A DNA stretch of 64,000 nt from Aestuariimicrobium ganziense (GCF_015352975.1 NZ_JACYIZ010000001.1:62001-126000); one strand, 5' to 3'. Positions 47,028 to 59,450 are shown, counted from the first letter of the stretch. A program made the numbers and translations. Notes: generated by a model not told the origin, from the letters alone.

Positions 47028-47058
47028 TTGCCACGAGCCCCCGGTGCCCACCTATCCT
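47028..47058 (+). promoter_or_regulatory. Promoter of the trp gene run
   Basis: TTGCCA (47028-47033, 5 of 6), a 19-base spacer and TATCCT (47053-47058). Transcription would start near 47065, giving a short leader with AGGAGG (47076-47081). No leader peptide rich in Trp and no attenuator hairpin is seen. Confidence 0.5.
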
Positions 47059-47091
47059 GTGGGCACGATCCGACCAGGAGGGGTGGCGACG

Positions 47092-47667
47092 ATGGCAGGA
47101 AGGCTGCGCTGGGCCGCAGTGGGCGGCATGCTGCTGGCCGCCCTGCTGCTCCAGGTCGCCGAGTCACGCCCTTGGTACCGAGCGGCGACCCGGACCTGGA
47201 CCGGGAACGATCTTGCCGGCGGGCTGCTGGGCGCACTGGCGCTGGCCCTGGCCGCCCTGGTGCTGCTGCTGCTCGTGGTGGGGCGTTGGGGACGAGTCGT
47301 GGCCGGGACCCTCACCATCGTGATCGGGGTCATCGGCCTGGTGGGGACGCTCGACTCACGAACTCCCTCGGCCGAACAACTGGCCCAAGCCGGGGTCGCT
47401 GTCGGCGAGGGGAGTGCCAGCGGCGGGGCCTGGTGGGCCGTGGTTGGTGCGGCCGTCGCCGCGCTCGCCGGGGCGGTCCTGGCCAGCACCGCCCACCTGT
47501 GGCCAGCCAGGCGCCACCGCAGTGAGACCTCCACCCGAGCGCCCGACGCCCAGGCCGATCCCTGGAAGGCGATGGACGCCGGGCTCGACCCCACCGCTGA
47601 GACTCCATCGCGGGACGCGGAGACACCGGACGTGGAGCGCGACCAGACCTCGAGTGCGACGCGATAG
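47092..47667 (+). CDS. Trp-operon-associated membrane protein (TIGR02234-like)
   Basis: 191 residues. Four membrane helices at about 8-22, 42-62, 68-88 and 112-132; the Trp/Arg-rich loop RPWYRAATRTWTGNDL after helix 1; and a long hydrophilic C-terminal tail. It matches the actinobacterial membrane protein family encoded between trpE and trpC (Rv1610-like). Function unproven. AGGAGG precedes ATG 47092. Confidence 0.85.
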   Translation: MAGRLRWAAVGGMLLAALLLQVAESRPWYRAATRTWTGNDLAGGLLGALALALAALVLLLLVVGRWGRVVAGTLTIVIGVIGLVGTLDSRTPSAEQLAQAGVAVGEGSASGGAWWAVVGAAVAALAGAVLASTAHLWPARRHRSETSTRAPDAQADPWKAMDAGLDPTAETPSRDAETPDVERDQTSSATR

Positions 47668-47700
47668 TGTTGGGTGACCATTGCGAGAGGACGATCGACC

Positions 47701-47994
47701 ATGAGCCAGACCGAGACGGGGCTGACCGAGACGGGGCTGACCGAGACGGGGCAGACCGAGCGCACCGCTGACCACGTGGCCGCCCGCAGCACTCGCCCGG
47801 TGCGTCACTACCACCACGGCCGCAACCCGGCCGCGTGGACCGGCGTGATCCTGTCCGGCATCGGTTTCCTGCTCGGCTCGGTGGCCGCGATGACCGGGCC
47901 CAACTGGACGCTGGTCTGGATCTCGGGCGGACTCGTCCTCGCCGGGCTGGTGGCCGGAGGCCTGCTCAAGGCCGCCGGCTACGGCAACAACTGA
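47701..47994 (+). CDS. HGxxPAAW-motif membrane protein
   Basis: 97 residues. The signature HHGRNPAAW is at residues 38-46, followed by two membrane helices (about 48-66 and 72-92). This small family is found with trp genes in actinobacteria; role unknown. The N-terminal 20 residues are a TETGL-type repeat encoded by a 15-base tandem repeat. GAGAGGA lies 9 bases before ATG 47701. Confidence 0.85.
   Translation: MSQTETGLTETGLTETGQTERTADHVAARSTRPVRHYHHGRNPAAWTGVILSGIGFLLGSVAAMTGPNWTLVWISGGLVLAGLVAGGLLKAAGYGNN
47710..47754 (+). repeat. Three tandem copies of a 15-base repeat in the HGxxPAAW gene
   Basis: ACCGAGACGGGGCTG at 47710-47724 and 47725-47739 is identical. The third copy, 47740-47754, differs at one base. 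The unit is in frame and encodes TETGL, so copy-number change would not break the gene. Confidence 0.9.
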
Positions 47995-47996
47995 CC

Positions 47997-48779
47997 GTGG
48001 GAGTGCTCGACGACATCGTCGCCGGCGTGTTGGAGGACCTCGCCGAGCGCGAGCAGCGACTCCCGCGCGCCGACCTTGAGCGCCAGCTCGACCGGGCCCC
48101 GGCGCCGCGTGACCCGATGCCCGCCTTCAGGGCCCCCGGCATCCAGGTGATCGCCGAGGTCAAGCGGTCCAGCCCCAGCAAGGGCGCGCTGGCCGAGATC
48201 AGCGACCCGGCGCAGTTGGCCGCGTGCTACGCCGCCGGCGGAGCAGCAGCCATCAGCGTGCTCACCGAACGTCGCCGCTTCGGCGGCAGCCTCGACGACC
48301 TGGACGCCGTGCGCGCCAGGGTCGAGACCCCGGTGCTGCGCAAGGACTTCATGGTCACCGAGTACCAGTTGGTCGAGGCCAGGGCGCACGGCGCCGACCT
48401 GGCCCTGCTGATCGTGGCCTCGCTCGACCAGCCCACACTGGTGCGGCTGCACGATCTCGCCGTCGAGCTGGGGCTCACCCCCCTGATCGAGGTGCACACC
48501 ACCGACGAGGCCCGCCGCGCCGCCGACCTGGGTGCCGCCCTGGTCGGGGTCAACAACCGCAACCTGCAGACCCTCGAGGTCGACATCGCCCAGTTCGCCC
48601 GGTTGGTCGAGCACCTGCCGGCCGAGGCAGTCAAGGTCGCCGAGTCGGGTCTGCGCGGCCCCGACGACGTCGCTCGCGTGGCCAGCGAGGGCGCAGACGT
48701 CGTCCTGGTCGGCGAGTCGCTGGTCACCCAGGCCGACCCCACCACCGCGGTCGCCGCCTTACGCTCTTCCGCCCCCTGA
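47997..48779 (+). CDS. trpC: Indole-3-glycerol phosphate synthase
   Basis: 260 residues from GTG 47997, two bases after the upstream stop; GTG 48003 is also possible. Barrel motifs [47 protein letters not shown] and KVAESGLRG carry the catalytic Lys and Glu residues. Fourth step of tryptophan synthesis. Confidence 0.96.
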   Translation: MGVLDDIVAGVLEDLAEREQRLPRADLERQLDRAPAPRDPMPAFRAPGIQVIAEVKRSSPSKGALAEISDPAQLAACYAAGGAAAISVLTERRRFGGSLDDLDAVRARVETPVLRKDFMVTEYQLVEARAHGADLALLIVASLDQPTLVRLHDLAVELGLTPLIEVHTTDEARRAADLGAALVGVNNRNLQTLEVDIAQFARLVEHLPAEAVKVAESGLRGPDDVARVASEGADVVLVGESLVTQADPTTAVAALRSSAP

Positions 48780-48812
48780 CGAATCCCTTCCCCCACTGAC
48801 CCGGAGGCCTGC

Positions 48813-50066
48813 ATGCCCATCCCGACCGAACCGGTCCGCCTGCCCGACGCGGCCGGACACTTCGAGGCCTTCGGCGGCAAGTTCGTGCCTGAGGCCCTGC
48901 AGGCCGCGCTGACAGAGTTGGAGGCCGAGTTCACCGCGGCCCAGGCCGATCCGGAATTCGTCGCCGAACTCGACCGGTTGCGCCGTGAGTACTCCGGCCG
49001 GCCCACGCCGATCACCGAGGCCGCCCGCTTCGGCCAGGAGCACTGCGGGGGAGCTCGGATCCTGCTGAAACGTGAGGACCTCAACCACACCGGCAGCCAC
49101 AAGATCAACAACGTGCTGGGCCAGGCCCTGCTCACCCGCAGGATGGGCAAGACCCGGGTGATCGCCGAGACCGGTGCCGGCCAGCACGGGGTGGCCACCG
49201 CCACGGCTGCCGCCCTGATGGGGTTGGAGTGCCGGGTCTACATGGGCAAGGTCGACACCGAGCGTCAGGCCCTCAACGTGGCCCGCATGCAACTGCTCGG
49301 CGCCGAGGTGGTCTCGGTCGAGGCGGGCTCACAGACCCTCAAGGACGCGATGAACGAGGCCATGCGCGACTGGGTCACCAATGTCGAGAGCACCCACTAC
49401 CTGATCGGCACCGTCGGGGGACCGCACCCGTTCCCGATGCTGGTGCGCGAGTTCCAGCGGGTGATCTCGACCGAGGCCCGGGCCCAGATGCTCGAGCGGT
49501 GGGGTGGGCTGCCCGACGTGGTGGCCGCCTGCGTCGGTGGTGGCTCGAACGCCATGGGCATCTTCTACGACTTCATCGGCGACACCTCGGTGCGGCTGCT
49601 CGGCTTCGAGGCCGGCGGCGAGGGCGTCGAGTCCGGTCGCCACGCCGCAACGATCACCAGCGGTGAGGTGGGGGTGCTGCACGGCATGCGCACCTACGTG
49701 CTGCAGGACGAGGACGGCCAGACCATCGAGTCGCACTCGGTCTCGGCGGGACTGGACTACCCGGGAGTGGGCCCCGAGCACGCTTGGCTCGCCCACACCG
49801 GGCGGGCCGAGTACCAGCCGGTCACCGACGACGAGGCCATGGACGCGCTGAAGGTGCTCACCCAGACCGAGGGGATCATGCCGGCCATCGAGTCGGCGCA
49901 CGCGGTCGCCGGCGCCCGACGGCTGGCCCTCGAGCTCGCCGCTGCCGGTGAGCAGCCGACGATCCTGGTCTCGCTGTCGGGCCGCGGTGACAAGGACGTC
50001 GAGACCGCGAACGCCTGGTTCGGCCTGACCGGCCGGGCCGACCACACCTCGGGGGGCCTGTCATGA
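48813..50066 (+). CDS. trpB: Tryptophan synthase beta chain
   Basis: 417 residues, TrpB1 type. PLP lysine K97 in [10 protein letters not shown], catalytic Glu in [11 protein letters not shown], phosphate site GGGSNAMG, C-terminal SLSGRGDKD. Joins indole and serine. GGAGG before ATG 48813; ATGA overlap with trpA. Confidence 0.97.
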   Translation: MPIPTEPVRLPDAAGHFEAFGGKFVPEALQAALTELEAEFTAAQADPEFVAELDRLRREYSGRPTPITEAARFGQEHCGGARILLKREDLNHTGSHKINNVLGQALLTRRMGKTRVIAETGAGQHGVATATAAALMGLECRVYMGKVDTERQALNVARMQLLGAEVVSVEAGSQTLKDAMNEAMRDWVTNVESTHYLIGTVGGPHPFPMLVREFQRVISTEARAQMLERWGGLPDVVAACVGGGSNAMGIFYDFIGDTSVRLLGFEAGGEGVESGRHAATITSGEVGVLHGMRTYVLQDEDGQTIESHSVSAGLDYPGVGPEHAWLAHTGRAEYQPVTDDEAMDALKVLTQTEGIMPAIESAHAVAGARRLALELAAAGEQPTILVSLSGRGDKDVETANAWFGLTGRADHTSGGLS

Positions 50067-50887
50067 GCAGCGGCGACATCTTCCGCAACGCCAAGGACGA
50101 GGGGCGCGCCGCGTTGGTCGGTTACCTGCCGGTCGGCTACCCCAGCGTCGAGGGCAGCATCGAGGCGATGCGGACGATCGTCGCGCCCGGCGACGGTCCC
50201 GGTGTCGACCTCGTCGAGATCGGCGCGCCCTACAGCGACCCGGTGATGGACGGGGTGTCGATCCAGCACGCCGCCACCCGAGCCCTGGAGCGCGGGGTGC
50301 GCACCAGCGACGTCTTCCGCGCCGTCGAGGCGGTCAACGAGGCCGGCTGTGGCGTGGTGGTGATGACCTACTGGAACTTGGTCGAGCGCTACGGGGTCGA
50401 CCGCTACGCCGCCGACCTGGCCCAGGCCGGTGGTGCCGGCCTGATCACTCCCGACCTCACCCCCGACGAGGCCGAGACGTGGATGGCCGCCTCCGAGGCC
50501 CATGGCCTGGACCGGATCTTCCTGGTCTCGCCGTCATCGACCGATCGTCGGTTGTCGATGACCCTGGACGCCTGCCGAGGCTGGGTCTATGCCACCTCGT
50601 TGATGGGGGTCACCGGCACCCGGACGCAGGTGGCCTCGTCCGCCCCCGAACTGGTGGCCAGGATCCGCCAGGTGAGCGACATCCCGGTGGGGGTCGGTCT
50701 CGGGGTCTCCAACGGTGACCAGGCCGCTGCCGTGGCCGGCTACGCCGACGCCGTGATCGTCGGCTCGGTGCTGGTCAACGAGGTGATCGAGGCCGAGCGC
50801 ACCGGCGGAGACGCTGGCCCTGGTCTGCGCCGGGTCGTGGCCGACCTGGCCGCCGGCGTGCGGCGCCCGGGGGTGGGCGCCCCGTGA
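50063..50887 (+). CDS. trpA: Tryptophan synthase alpha chain
   Basis: 274 residues. Catalytic E52 and D63 in [15 protein letters not shown] (equivalent to E. coli E49 and D60), YWNLVERYG and GVGLGVSN. Releases indole from indole-glycerol phosphate. Coupled to trpB and to the Sco1 gene. Confidence 0.96.
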   Translation: MSSGDIFRNAKDEGRAALVGYLPVGYPSVEGSIEAMRTIVAPGDGPGVDLVEIGAPYSDPVMDGVSIQHAATRALERGVRTSDVFRAVEAVNEAGCGVVVMTYWNLVERYGVDRYAADLAQAGGAGLITPDLTPDEAETWMAASEAHGLDRIFLVSPSSTDRRLSMTLDACRGWVYATSLMGVTGTRTQVASSAPELVARIRQVSDIPVGVGLGVSNGDQAAAVAGYADAVIVGSVLVNEVIEAERTGGDAGPGLRRVVADLAAGVRRPGVGAP

Positions 50888-51531
50888 TGCAGAGACGGCG
50901 ACTGCTGCGGTTGGCCGGGGGGCTGGCCGCGGCCACCGCCGGCCTGACGGCCTGCTCGTCCGACGACACCGACGGCCCTGCCGCCGAGGTGGGGGAGCGT
51001 CCGGGTGGCTACCTGGCCGGCACCCAGTTGGCCGACATCTGGGCCCTTTCCACCGACCCGATGACCGACACCGACGGGAAGCCCGCGTCGATGGTCGACC
51101 GGGCGGGCACGGTCACCCTGCTGTTCTACGGCTACACCAACTGCCCCGACGTGTGCACCGGGATCCTGGCCGACTTGTCCAGCGCCATCCAGCGCCTGGA
51201 CGCCGGACAGGCCGAGAAGGTCGAGGTGCTGTTGGTCACCACCGACCCTGCCCGCGACACGCCGCAGGTGATCAAGGACTACCTGCACCGCATCGACGAA
51301 CGCTTCGTTGGCCTGACCGCCGACCTTGCGCTCATCAAGCGAATCGCGCAGGGCATGGGCATCGCCATCGAGGACGGGGTCAAGCTGCCCAGCGGAGGCT
51401 ACGAGATCGAACACGGCACCCAGGTCATCGGTTTCGGCAAGAACCACAAGGCCCAGGTGCTGTGGAGCGAGGGCACCTCGGTGGCCAACTACAAGCACGA
51501 CATCGCGCTGCTGCTCTCACGACAGGACTGA
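50887..51531 (+). CDS. Sco1/SenC-family copper chaperone, lipoprotein
   Basis: 214 residues from ATG 50887 (GTG 50884 possible). Signal with lipobox LTAC, lipidated C23. Thioredoxin-like fold with copper ligands C86 and C90 (TNCPDVC) and H176 (EIEHGTQ). Delivers copper to the CuA site of cytochrome c oxidase. Location between trpA and lgt is not functionally obvious. Confidence 0.94.
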   Translation: MQRRRLLRLAGGLAAATAGLTACSSDDTDGPAAEVGERPGGYLAGTQLADIWALSTDPMTDTDGKPASMVDRAGTVTLLFYGYTNCPDVCTGILADLSSAIQRLDAGQAEKVEVLLVTTDPARDTPQVIKDYLHRIDERFVGLTADLALIKRIAQGMGIAIEDGVKLPSGGYEIEHGTQVIGFGKNHKAQVLWSEGTSVANYKHDIALLLSRQD

Positions 51532-51541
51532 GGACGAACCG

Positions 51542-52432
51542 ATGACCGCCGGCGCACTGCTCACCCTGTCCGGGCTGCTCCCCCTGAGCATCCCCAGCCC
51601 CTCGATCTCGGGATTCGACCTCGGCCCACTGCGCATCCACTTCTACGCCCTGTGCATCCTGGCCGGCATCGCGGTGGCCTGGTGGATGTCACGACGCCGC
51701 TGGGAGGCCCGCGGGGGTGACCCCGAGCAGATCGAGACGATGATGACCGTGGCCGTGCTGGCCGGCATCCTCGGCGCCCGGGTCTACCACGTCGCCACCG
51801 ATCCGCAGTTGTACTTCGGCCCGGGCCGCAACCCGGTCGACGCGCTCAAGCTGTGGCAGGGCGGGCTCGGCATCTGGGGTGGGGTGCTGTTCGGCGCGCT
51901 GGCAGTCTGGTGGCTGAGCCGACGGGCAGGAGTCTCGTTCGGGTTGGCAGCCGACGTGCTGGCCCCTGGCATCCTGGCCGCACAGGCGATCGGGCGGCTG
52001 GGCAACTGGTTCAACCAAGAACTGTTCGGTCGTCCCACCACGCTGCCCTGGGCGCTGGAGATCGACCCCGCCTTCCGACCCGAGGGCTACGCCCAGTTCG
52101 CCACCTTCCACCCCACCTTCCTGTACGAGATGGTGTGGAACCTGCTCGGTGTGGCGGCGCTGTTGTGGCTCGAGAAGCGCTACCGGCTGGGCAGGGGCAA
52201 GCTGTTCGCCCTGTACGTGGCGATCTACTGCTTCGGGCGCTTCTTCATCGAGGCGCTGCGGATCGACACGGTCAACACCCCGGGTGGCTTCCGGCTGAAC
52301 AACTACACCAGCGTGATCGTGTTCGTCGCCGCCGTGGCCACCTTCGTGTGGCTGCAACGCACTCGTCCGGGCATCGACGAACACCCGTTCCACAAGGACG
52401 ATCCGTTGCCCGCCGGCGACGACCAGGAATGA
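51542..52432 (+). CDS. lgt: Prolipoprotein diacylglyceryl transferase
   Basis: 296 residues, about seven membrane helices. Lgt signature AIGRLGNWFNQELFGRPT, plus IHFYALCILAGI, LKLWQGGLGIWGG and FHPTFLYEMVWN. It lipidates the lipobox Cys, so it modifies the two lipoproteins of this window (17005 and 50887). The trpA-lgt neighbourhood is conserved in actinobacteria. Confidence 0.96.
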   Translation: MTAGALLTLSGLLPLSIPSPSISGFDLGPLRIHFYALCILAGIAVAWWMSRRRWEARGGDPEQIETMMTVAVLAGILGARVYHVATDPQLYFGPGRNPVDALKLWQGGLGIWGGVLFGALAVWWLSRRAGVSFGLAADVLAPGILAAQAIGRLGNWFNQELFGRPTTLPWALEIDPAFRPEGYAQFATFHPTFLYEMVWNLLGVAALLWLEKRYRLGRGKLFALYVAIYCFGRFFIEALRIDTVNTPGGFRLNNYTSVIVFVAAVATFVWLQRTRPGIDEHPFHKDDPLPAGDDQE

Positions 52433-52453
52433 AATCTCACGGAACGAGCGGCT

Positions 52454-52469
52454 GTAACGCAGCCGAAAC
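52454..52469 (+). promoter_or_regulatory. GlnR-type box GTAAC-N6-GAAAC upstream of gltBD
   Basis: GTAAC (52454-52458), six bases, GAAAC (52465-52469) is an exact match to the GTnAC-N6-GAAAC half-site pair of actinobacterial GlnR, the nitrogen regulator. It lies 54 bases before the gltB start. Further partial matches are GGAAC at 52441 and GTGAC at 52479, at non-standard spacing. Confidence 0.5.
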
Positions 52470-52522
52470 AAAGCCGTTGTGACATGGGAGCCGCCCACGC
52501 CGGCGGACGGACAGGAGTCGAC

Positions 52523-55500
52523 ATGGTCTTCGGACACCATCCCAAGCAGGGCCTCTACGACCCTGCCTTCGAGCACGACGCCTGTGGCGTCGCCTTCGTC
52601 GCCACGCTGGACGGTCGCGCATCCCATGACATCGTCGAACAGGGCCTCGAGGCACTGAGGAACCTCGACCACCGCGGTGCCACCGGCGCCGACGAGGCGG
52701 CCGGCGACGGCGCCGGGATCCTGGTGCAGGTGCCCGATGACTTCCTTCGGGCGTCGGTCGACTTCGACCTGCCCGAGGCCGGCCGCTACGCCGTGGGCAT
52801 GGCCTTCCTGCCGATGGGTCAGGACGAGCGGGACGAGGCTGTCCGCCGGATCGATGACGCTGCCACCGAGGAAGGACTCGTCGTCCTGGGCTGGCGCGAC
52901 GTACCGGTGGTGACCGAGACCCTCAGCCCGGTGTCGATCGCGGTGATGCCGCACTTCGCCCAGCTGTTCGTCCGCGCGGCCGGCGGTGAGCTCGCGGGCC
53001 TCGACCTCGACCGGCAGGTGTACGGGCTGCGCCGGCGCGCCCAGAACGAAGCCGGGGTCTACTTCGCCTCACTGAGCGCACGCACGCTGGTCTACAAGGG
53101 CATGCTCACCACCGAACAGCTCGAGGTGGTCTTCCCCGAACTGCACGACGAGGCGTTCTGCTCGGCGTTGGCCCTGGTGCACTCCCGGTTCTCGACCAAC
53201 ACCTTCCCCAGCTGGGACCGGGCACACCCCTACCGTCTGATCGCCCACAACGGCGAGATCAACACCGTGCGCGGCAACCGCAACTGGATGCGCGCCCGCG
53301 AAGCCCTGCTGGGCAGCGACCTGATCCCCGGCGACGTCGAGCGGCTGTTCCCGATCTGCACGCCCGACGCCTCCGACTCAGCCAGCTTCGACGAGGTGCT
53401 CGAACTGCTGCACCTGGGTGGGCGCTCGCTGCCGCACGCAGTGCTGATGATGATCCCCGAGGCGTGGGAGAACCACACCGAGATGGATCCCGCCCGCCGC
53501 GCCTTCTACCAGTTCCACTCCTCGCTGATGGAGCCGTGGGACGGACCTGCCTGCGTCACCTTCACCGACGGCACCCAGATCGGTGGCGTGCTCGACCGCA
53601 ACGGGCTGCGCCCGGCCCGCTACTGGGTGACCGCCGACCGGAGGGTGATCTTCGCCTCCGAGGCCGGCGTGCTGCCGGTCGCGCCCGACCAGGTGGTGCA
53701 GAAGGGCCGCCTGCAGCCCGGCCGGATGTTCTTGGTCGACCTCGAGCAGCACCGGATCATCGCCGACGACGAGGTGAAGTCCGAACTCGCCGCCCAGCAC
53801 CCCTACCAGCAGTGGCTCGACGACAATCGGGTCAACCTCGACGACCTGCCCGAGCGCACCCACATCGTCCACTCGCACGCCTCGGTCACCCGCCGCCAGC
53901 AGCTGTTCGGCTACACCCACGAGGAACTGCGCCAGCTGATCGCCCCGATGGCCGCCACCGGTTACGAGGCGATCGGGTCGATGGGCACCGACACGCCGTT
54001 GGCCGTGCTGAGCTCTCGTCCACGCCTGGTCTTCGACTACTTCAGCCAACTGTTCGCCCAGGTCACCAACCCACCGCTCGATGCGATCCGGGAGGAGCTG
54101 GTGACCTCTCTGTCGTCGACCACCGGACCCGAGTCGAACCTGCTCGAGCCCGGCCCGGCTTCGGCGCGCCAGCTGGTGATCGACCACCCGATCCTCAACT
54201 CCGAGCAGTTGGCCAAGATCGTCCACGTCAACCGTGACGGCGACCGTCCCCACCTGGCCGCCCACGTGATCCGGGGGCTCTACGAGGTCGACGGCGGGGG
54301 AGAGGCCCTCAAGGCCCGCCTGGAGGAGATCCGCGGCGAGGTGAGCCGGGCGATCGAGCAGGGCGCACGCACCATCGTGCTGTCCGACCGGCACGCCAAT
54401 GCCGAACTCGCCCCGATCCCGTCGCTGCTGCTGACCTCGGCGATCCACCACCACCTGGTGCGTGAGAAGACCCGCACCCAGGTCGGTCTGGTGGTCGAGG
54501 CCGGTGACGTGCGCGAGGTGCACCACCTGGCGTTGCTGGTCGGCTACGGTGCGGCAGCGGTCAACCCCTACCTGGTCTTCGAGACTGCCGAGGACATGGC
54601 CCGCCATGAGCTCTACATCGATGTCGACCCCGAGACCGCCCTCACCAACGTCGCCAAGGCCCTCGACAAGGGCCTGCTCAAGGTGATGAGCAAGATGGGT
54701 GTCTCGACCATCGCCAGCTACAACGGCGCCCAGATCTTCGAGGCGATCGGGCTGGCCAGCGACCTGGTCGAGGAGTACTTCACCGGCACGACCAGCCGGG
54801 TCGAGGGCATCGGTCTGGACGAGATCGCCGACGAGGTCAAGGCCCGGCACCTGCAGGCCTACCCGGCCTCGGGCGTCCCACAGGCACACCGCACCCTGCC
54901 CGTGGGGGGTGAGTACCAGTGGCGCCGCGAGGGTGAGGAGCACCTGTTCGACCCCGAGACGGTCTTCCGGCTGCAGCACGCCACCCAGACCGGGCGCTAC
55001 GACATCTTCAAGCGCTACACCCAGTTGGTGGACGACAACTCCCGACGGCTGATGACGCTTCGCTCGCTGCTGGAGTTCTCCGGCGAGCGCGAGCCGGTCG
55101 ACATCAGCGAGGTCGAACCGGTCAGTGAGATCGTCAAGCGGTTCTCGACCGGGGCGATGAGCTACGGCTCGATCTCGATGGAGGCCCACGAGACCCTGGC
55201 CATCGCGATGAACCGGCTCGGCGCCAAGTCGAACACCGGCGAGGGCGGCGAGGACCCCGAGCGCCTGCACGACCCGGTGCGCCGCTCGGCGATCAAGCAG
55301 GTGGCCTCGGGCCGGTTCGGGGTGACCAGCGACTACCTCACCCACGCCAGTGACATCCAGATCAAGATGGCCCAGGGCGCCAAGCCCGGCGAGGGTGGCC
55401 AGCTGCCCGGCCCCAAGGTCTACCCGTGGGTGGCCCGCACCCGGCACTCCACCCCCGGTGTCGGACTGATCTCGCCGCCGCCGCACCACGACATCTACTC

Positions 55501-57041
55501 GATCGAGGACCTCAAGCAGCTCATCCACGACCTCAAGTGCGCCAACCCCTCGGCCCGGGTGCACGTCAAGCTGGTCGCCGAGATGGGTGTGGGCACGGTT
55601 GCCGCCGGTGTCGCCAAGGCCAAGGCCGACGTGGTGCTGATCTCGGGCCACGACGGTGGCACCGGTGCCGCCCCGCTCACCTCGATCAAGCACGCCGGTG
55701 GTCCCTGGGAACTCGGCCTGGCCGAGACCCAGCAGACCCTGCTGCTCAACGGCCTGCGCGAGCGGATCGTCGTCCAGTGCGATGGCCAGCTCAAGACCGG
55801 ACGAGACGTCGTGATCGCCGCGTTGCTCGGCGCTGAGGAGTTCGGCTTCGCCACCGCCCCCTTGGTGGTCAGCGGCTGCATCATGATGCGGGTCTGCCAC
55901 AAGGACACCTGTCCCGTGGGCATCGCCACGCAGAACCCTGAGCTTCGCAAGCACTACCACGGTCAGGCCGACCACGTCGTGAACTTCTTCCAGTTCATCG
56001 CCGAGGAGGTGCGCGAGCACCTGGCTGCGCTGGGCTTCCGCTCGATCGCCGAGGCGGTCGGTCATGTCGAGGCGCTGGACGCCCGACCGGCGATCGCTCA
56101 CTGGAAGGCCCAGGGGCTCGACCTGGCCCCGGTGCTGCACCGGGTGGAGGTCGCCGAGGGTTCGGCCCTGCACCACACCACCGCCCAGGACCACGGTCTG
56201 GGCGCCAAGATCGACGTGCAGTTGGTCGAGTTGGCCCAGCCCGCCCTGCTCGATCGTCATCGGGTCGAGCACGAGCTGAGCGTGCGCAACGTCGACCGGA
56301 CCGTCGGCACGATCCTGGGTCACGAGGTGACCAAGGCCACCCGCGGTGAGGGTCTGGACGACGGCACCATCACCTTCACCTTCCGGGGCACCGCGGGGCA
56401 GTCGTTCGGGGCGTTCGTGCCCCGAGGTGTCACCCTGCGGCTGGTGGGCGACACGAACGACTACGTCGGCAAGGGGCTCTCGGGCGGGCGGATCGTGGTG
56501 CGTCCCGATGAGTCGGCCCCCTTCGAGGCCAGCGAGCAGATCATCGCCGGCAACGTCATCGGTTACGGTGCCACCTCGGGTGAGATCTTCCTGCGGGGCA
56601 CTGTCGGCGAGCGCTTCTGTGTGCGCAACTCCGGCGCCACCGCGGTGGTCGAGGGCGTGGGCGACCACGGCTGTGAGTACATGACCGGGGGAGAGGTACT
56701 GGTGCTCGGCCCGACCGGTCGCAACTTCGCCGCCGGCATGTCCGGGGGCGTGGCCTGGGTGCTCGGGCTCGACCAGCGTCGGCTCAACACCGAGTTGGTC
56801 GACGCCAGCGAGCCCACCGAGGCCGACCTCGACCGGATCACCGAACTGCTGCAGCGCCACCGCGACGAGACCGACTCCACCGTGGCGGCCCGACTGCTCG
56901 AGGCCGGCCGCGACCAGCTGCGGACGCAGTTCACCACGGTGCTGCCCCGCGACTACGCCAGGGTCGTCCAGGCCCGGGCCGAGGCCGCCGAACTCGGCCT
57001 CGACGAGACCATGACCACCGCCAAGATGATGGAGGCCGCCC

Positions 57042-57049
<8 letters not shown>
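52523..57049 (+). CDS. gltB: Glutamate synthase (NADPH) large subunit
   Basis: 1,508 residues from ATG 52523, with AGGAG 5 bases upstream; the frame reaches to 52484 without similarity. N-terminal Ntn amidotransferase: a 20-residue propeptide precedes the nucleophile C21 (DACGVAF). Central FMN synthase domain with [19 protein letters not shown], a 3Fe-4S cluster at C1119, C1125 and C1130, and a C-terminal GXGXG beta-helix. Converts glutamine and 2-oxoglutarate to two glutamates. Overlaps gltD by 8 bases. Confidence 0.97.
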
Positions 57050-58495
<1,446 letters not shown>

Positions 58496-58511
<16 letters not shown>

Positions 58512-59393
58512 GCGGGACGGCCCACCACCGGGTCGTCCAGGATCTGGGGGAGTGCCTTGGCGTGAATCGGGTACAACGCACCACCCGGGCCTCCGCGGAC
58601 GGTGATCAGGGCCTTCCACAGCGCCCAGGCGCGTCCGCGTCGCCAGGTGGCCTCGTCAAGGTCGACCGCCCCGGCGAAGACCCTGCGCTGGGCGTGGTCG
58701 AACAGCGTCCAGGCCACCCCCAGGTCGCAGGCGGGGTCACCGACACCGCACTGGCCGAAGTCGATCAGGGCGCTCAGCCGCCCCGTCGACGATGAGCATG
58801 TTGCCCACGGCGACGTCGCCGGGGAACCCGACCGGCTCGCCCGACCACCCCCTGTCCATGCCCTCGAGCCAGACCTCGCGGGCAGCTGCGGCGACGTCGG
58901 CGAACTGCGGCAGCACGAGGCAGGCCTGCACGTCGGCGCCGTACACGCTGGGGTGCACCCCGCGGTGGTGGGTGTGCTGACCGGCCCAAGGGCCTTCCGT
59001 CGCCGGCACTTCTCGCAGCGCGCGCAGGGTGCTGCCGAGGTCGTCGGCGAGAGCGACCAGGTCGAGTTCGTCCAGCCGGTCGGGCGTGGTTCCCGGCAAC
59101 CAGCGGCGCACCGTCCATGGTCGTCCGAACTGAACCGACGGGCCGACCGAGGCGACCACCTCGGGCAACGCCACCGGCAGCCGGCCGGCGAGCAGCGGTA
59201 GGACTCGGTCCTCCTTCTCGATGCCCGAGGAGTAGCCGTCGGCGCTGGGCAGGCGGACGACCAGGTCGTCACCCAGCCGGAAGGTGCGGTTGTCCCACCC
59301 CTGTGGCTCCACGGGCACGACCGCAAGCCCGGCGAACTGTGGCAGGTGCTCGTCCACCAGGGCGCTGACCAGTGCGGCAGTGATCTCGGTCAC
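58496..59393 (-). pseudogene. Aminoglycoside/choline phosphotransferase-family gene with a +1 frameshift
   Basis: From GTG 59393 (6 bases after TAGGCT) the frame reads a kinase N-lobe (GWDNRTFRLGDDLVVRLP) up to FPGDVAVGNMLIVDG and is then lost. The C-terminal part (RLSALIDFGQCGVGDPACDLGVAW) continues in another frame to 58496. Removing one base from the CCCC run at 58781-58784 restores one continuous protein of about 298 residues. The catalytic loop reads PGDVAVGN, with Pro instead of the usual His before GD. The substrate was never predictable. Confidence 0.85.
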
Positions 59394-59399
59394 CCAGTG

Positions 59400-59405
59400 A
59401 GCCTA
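59400..59405 (-). promoter_or_regulatory. -10 hexamer TAGGCT before the phosphotransferase gene
   Basis: Minus strand; 6 bases to GTG 59393. The promoter looks intact although the gene is frame-broken. Confidence 0.5.
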
Positions 59406-59438
59406 GGCCAGGCATCGATTTCGGTGGCCCTGCTGAGG

Positions 59439-59444
59439 CACAGT
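59439..59444 (+). promoter_or_regulatory. Weak -10 hexamer CACAGT before the SDR gene
   Basis: Six bases to ATG 59451. Lacks the first T of TAnnnT. Confidence 0.35.
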
Positions 59445-59450
59445 GGTGTC

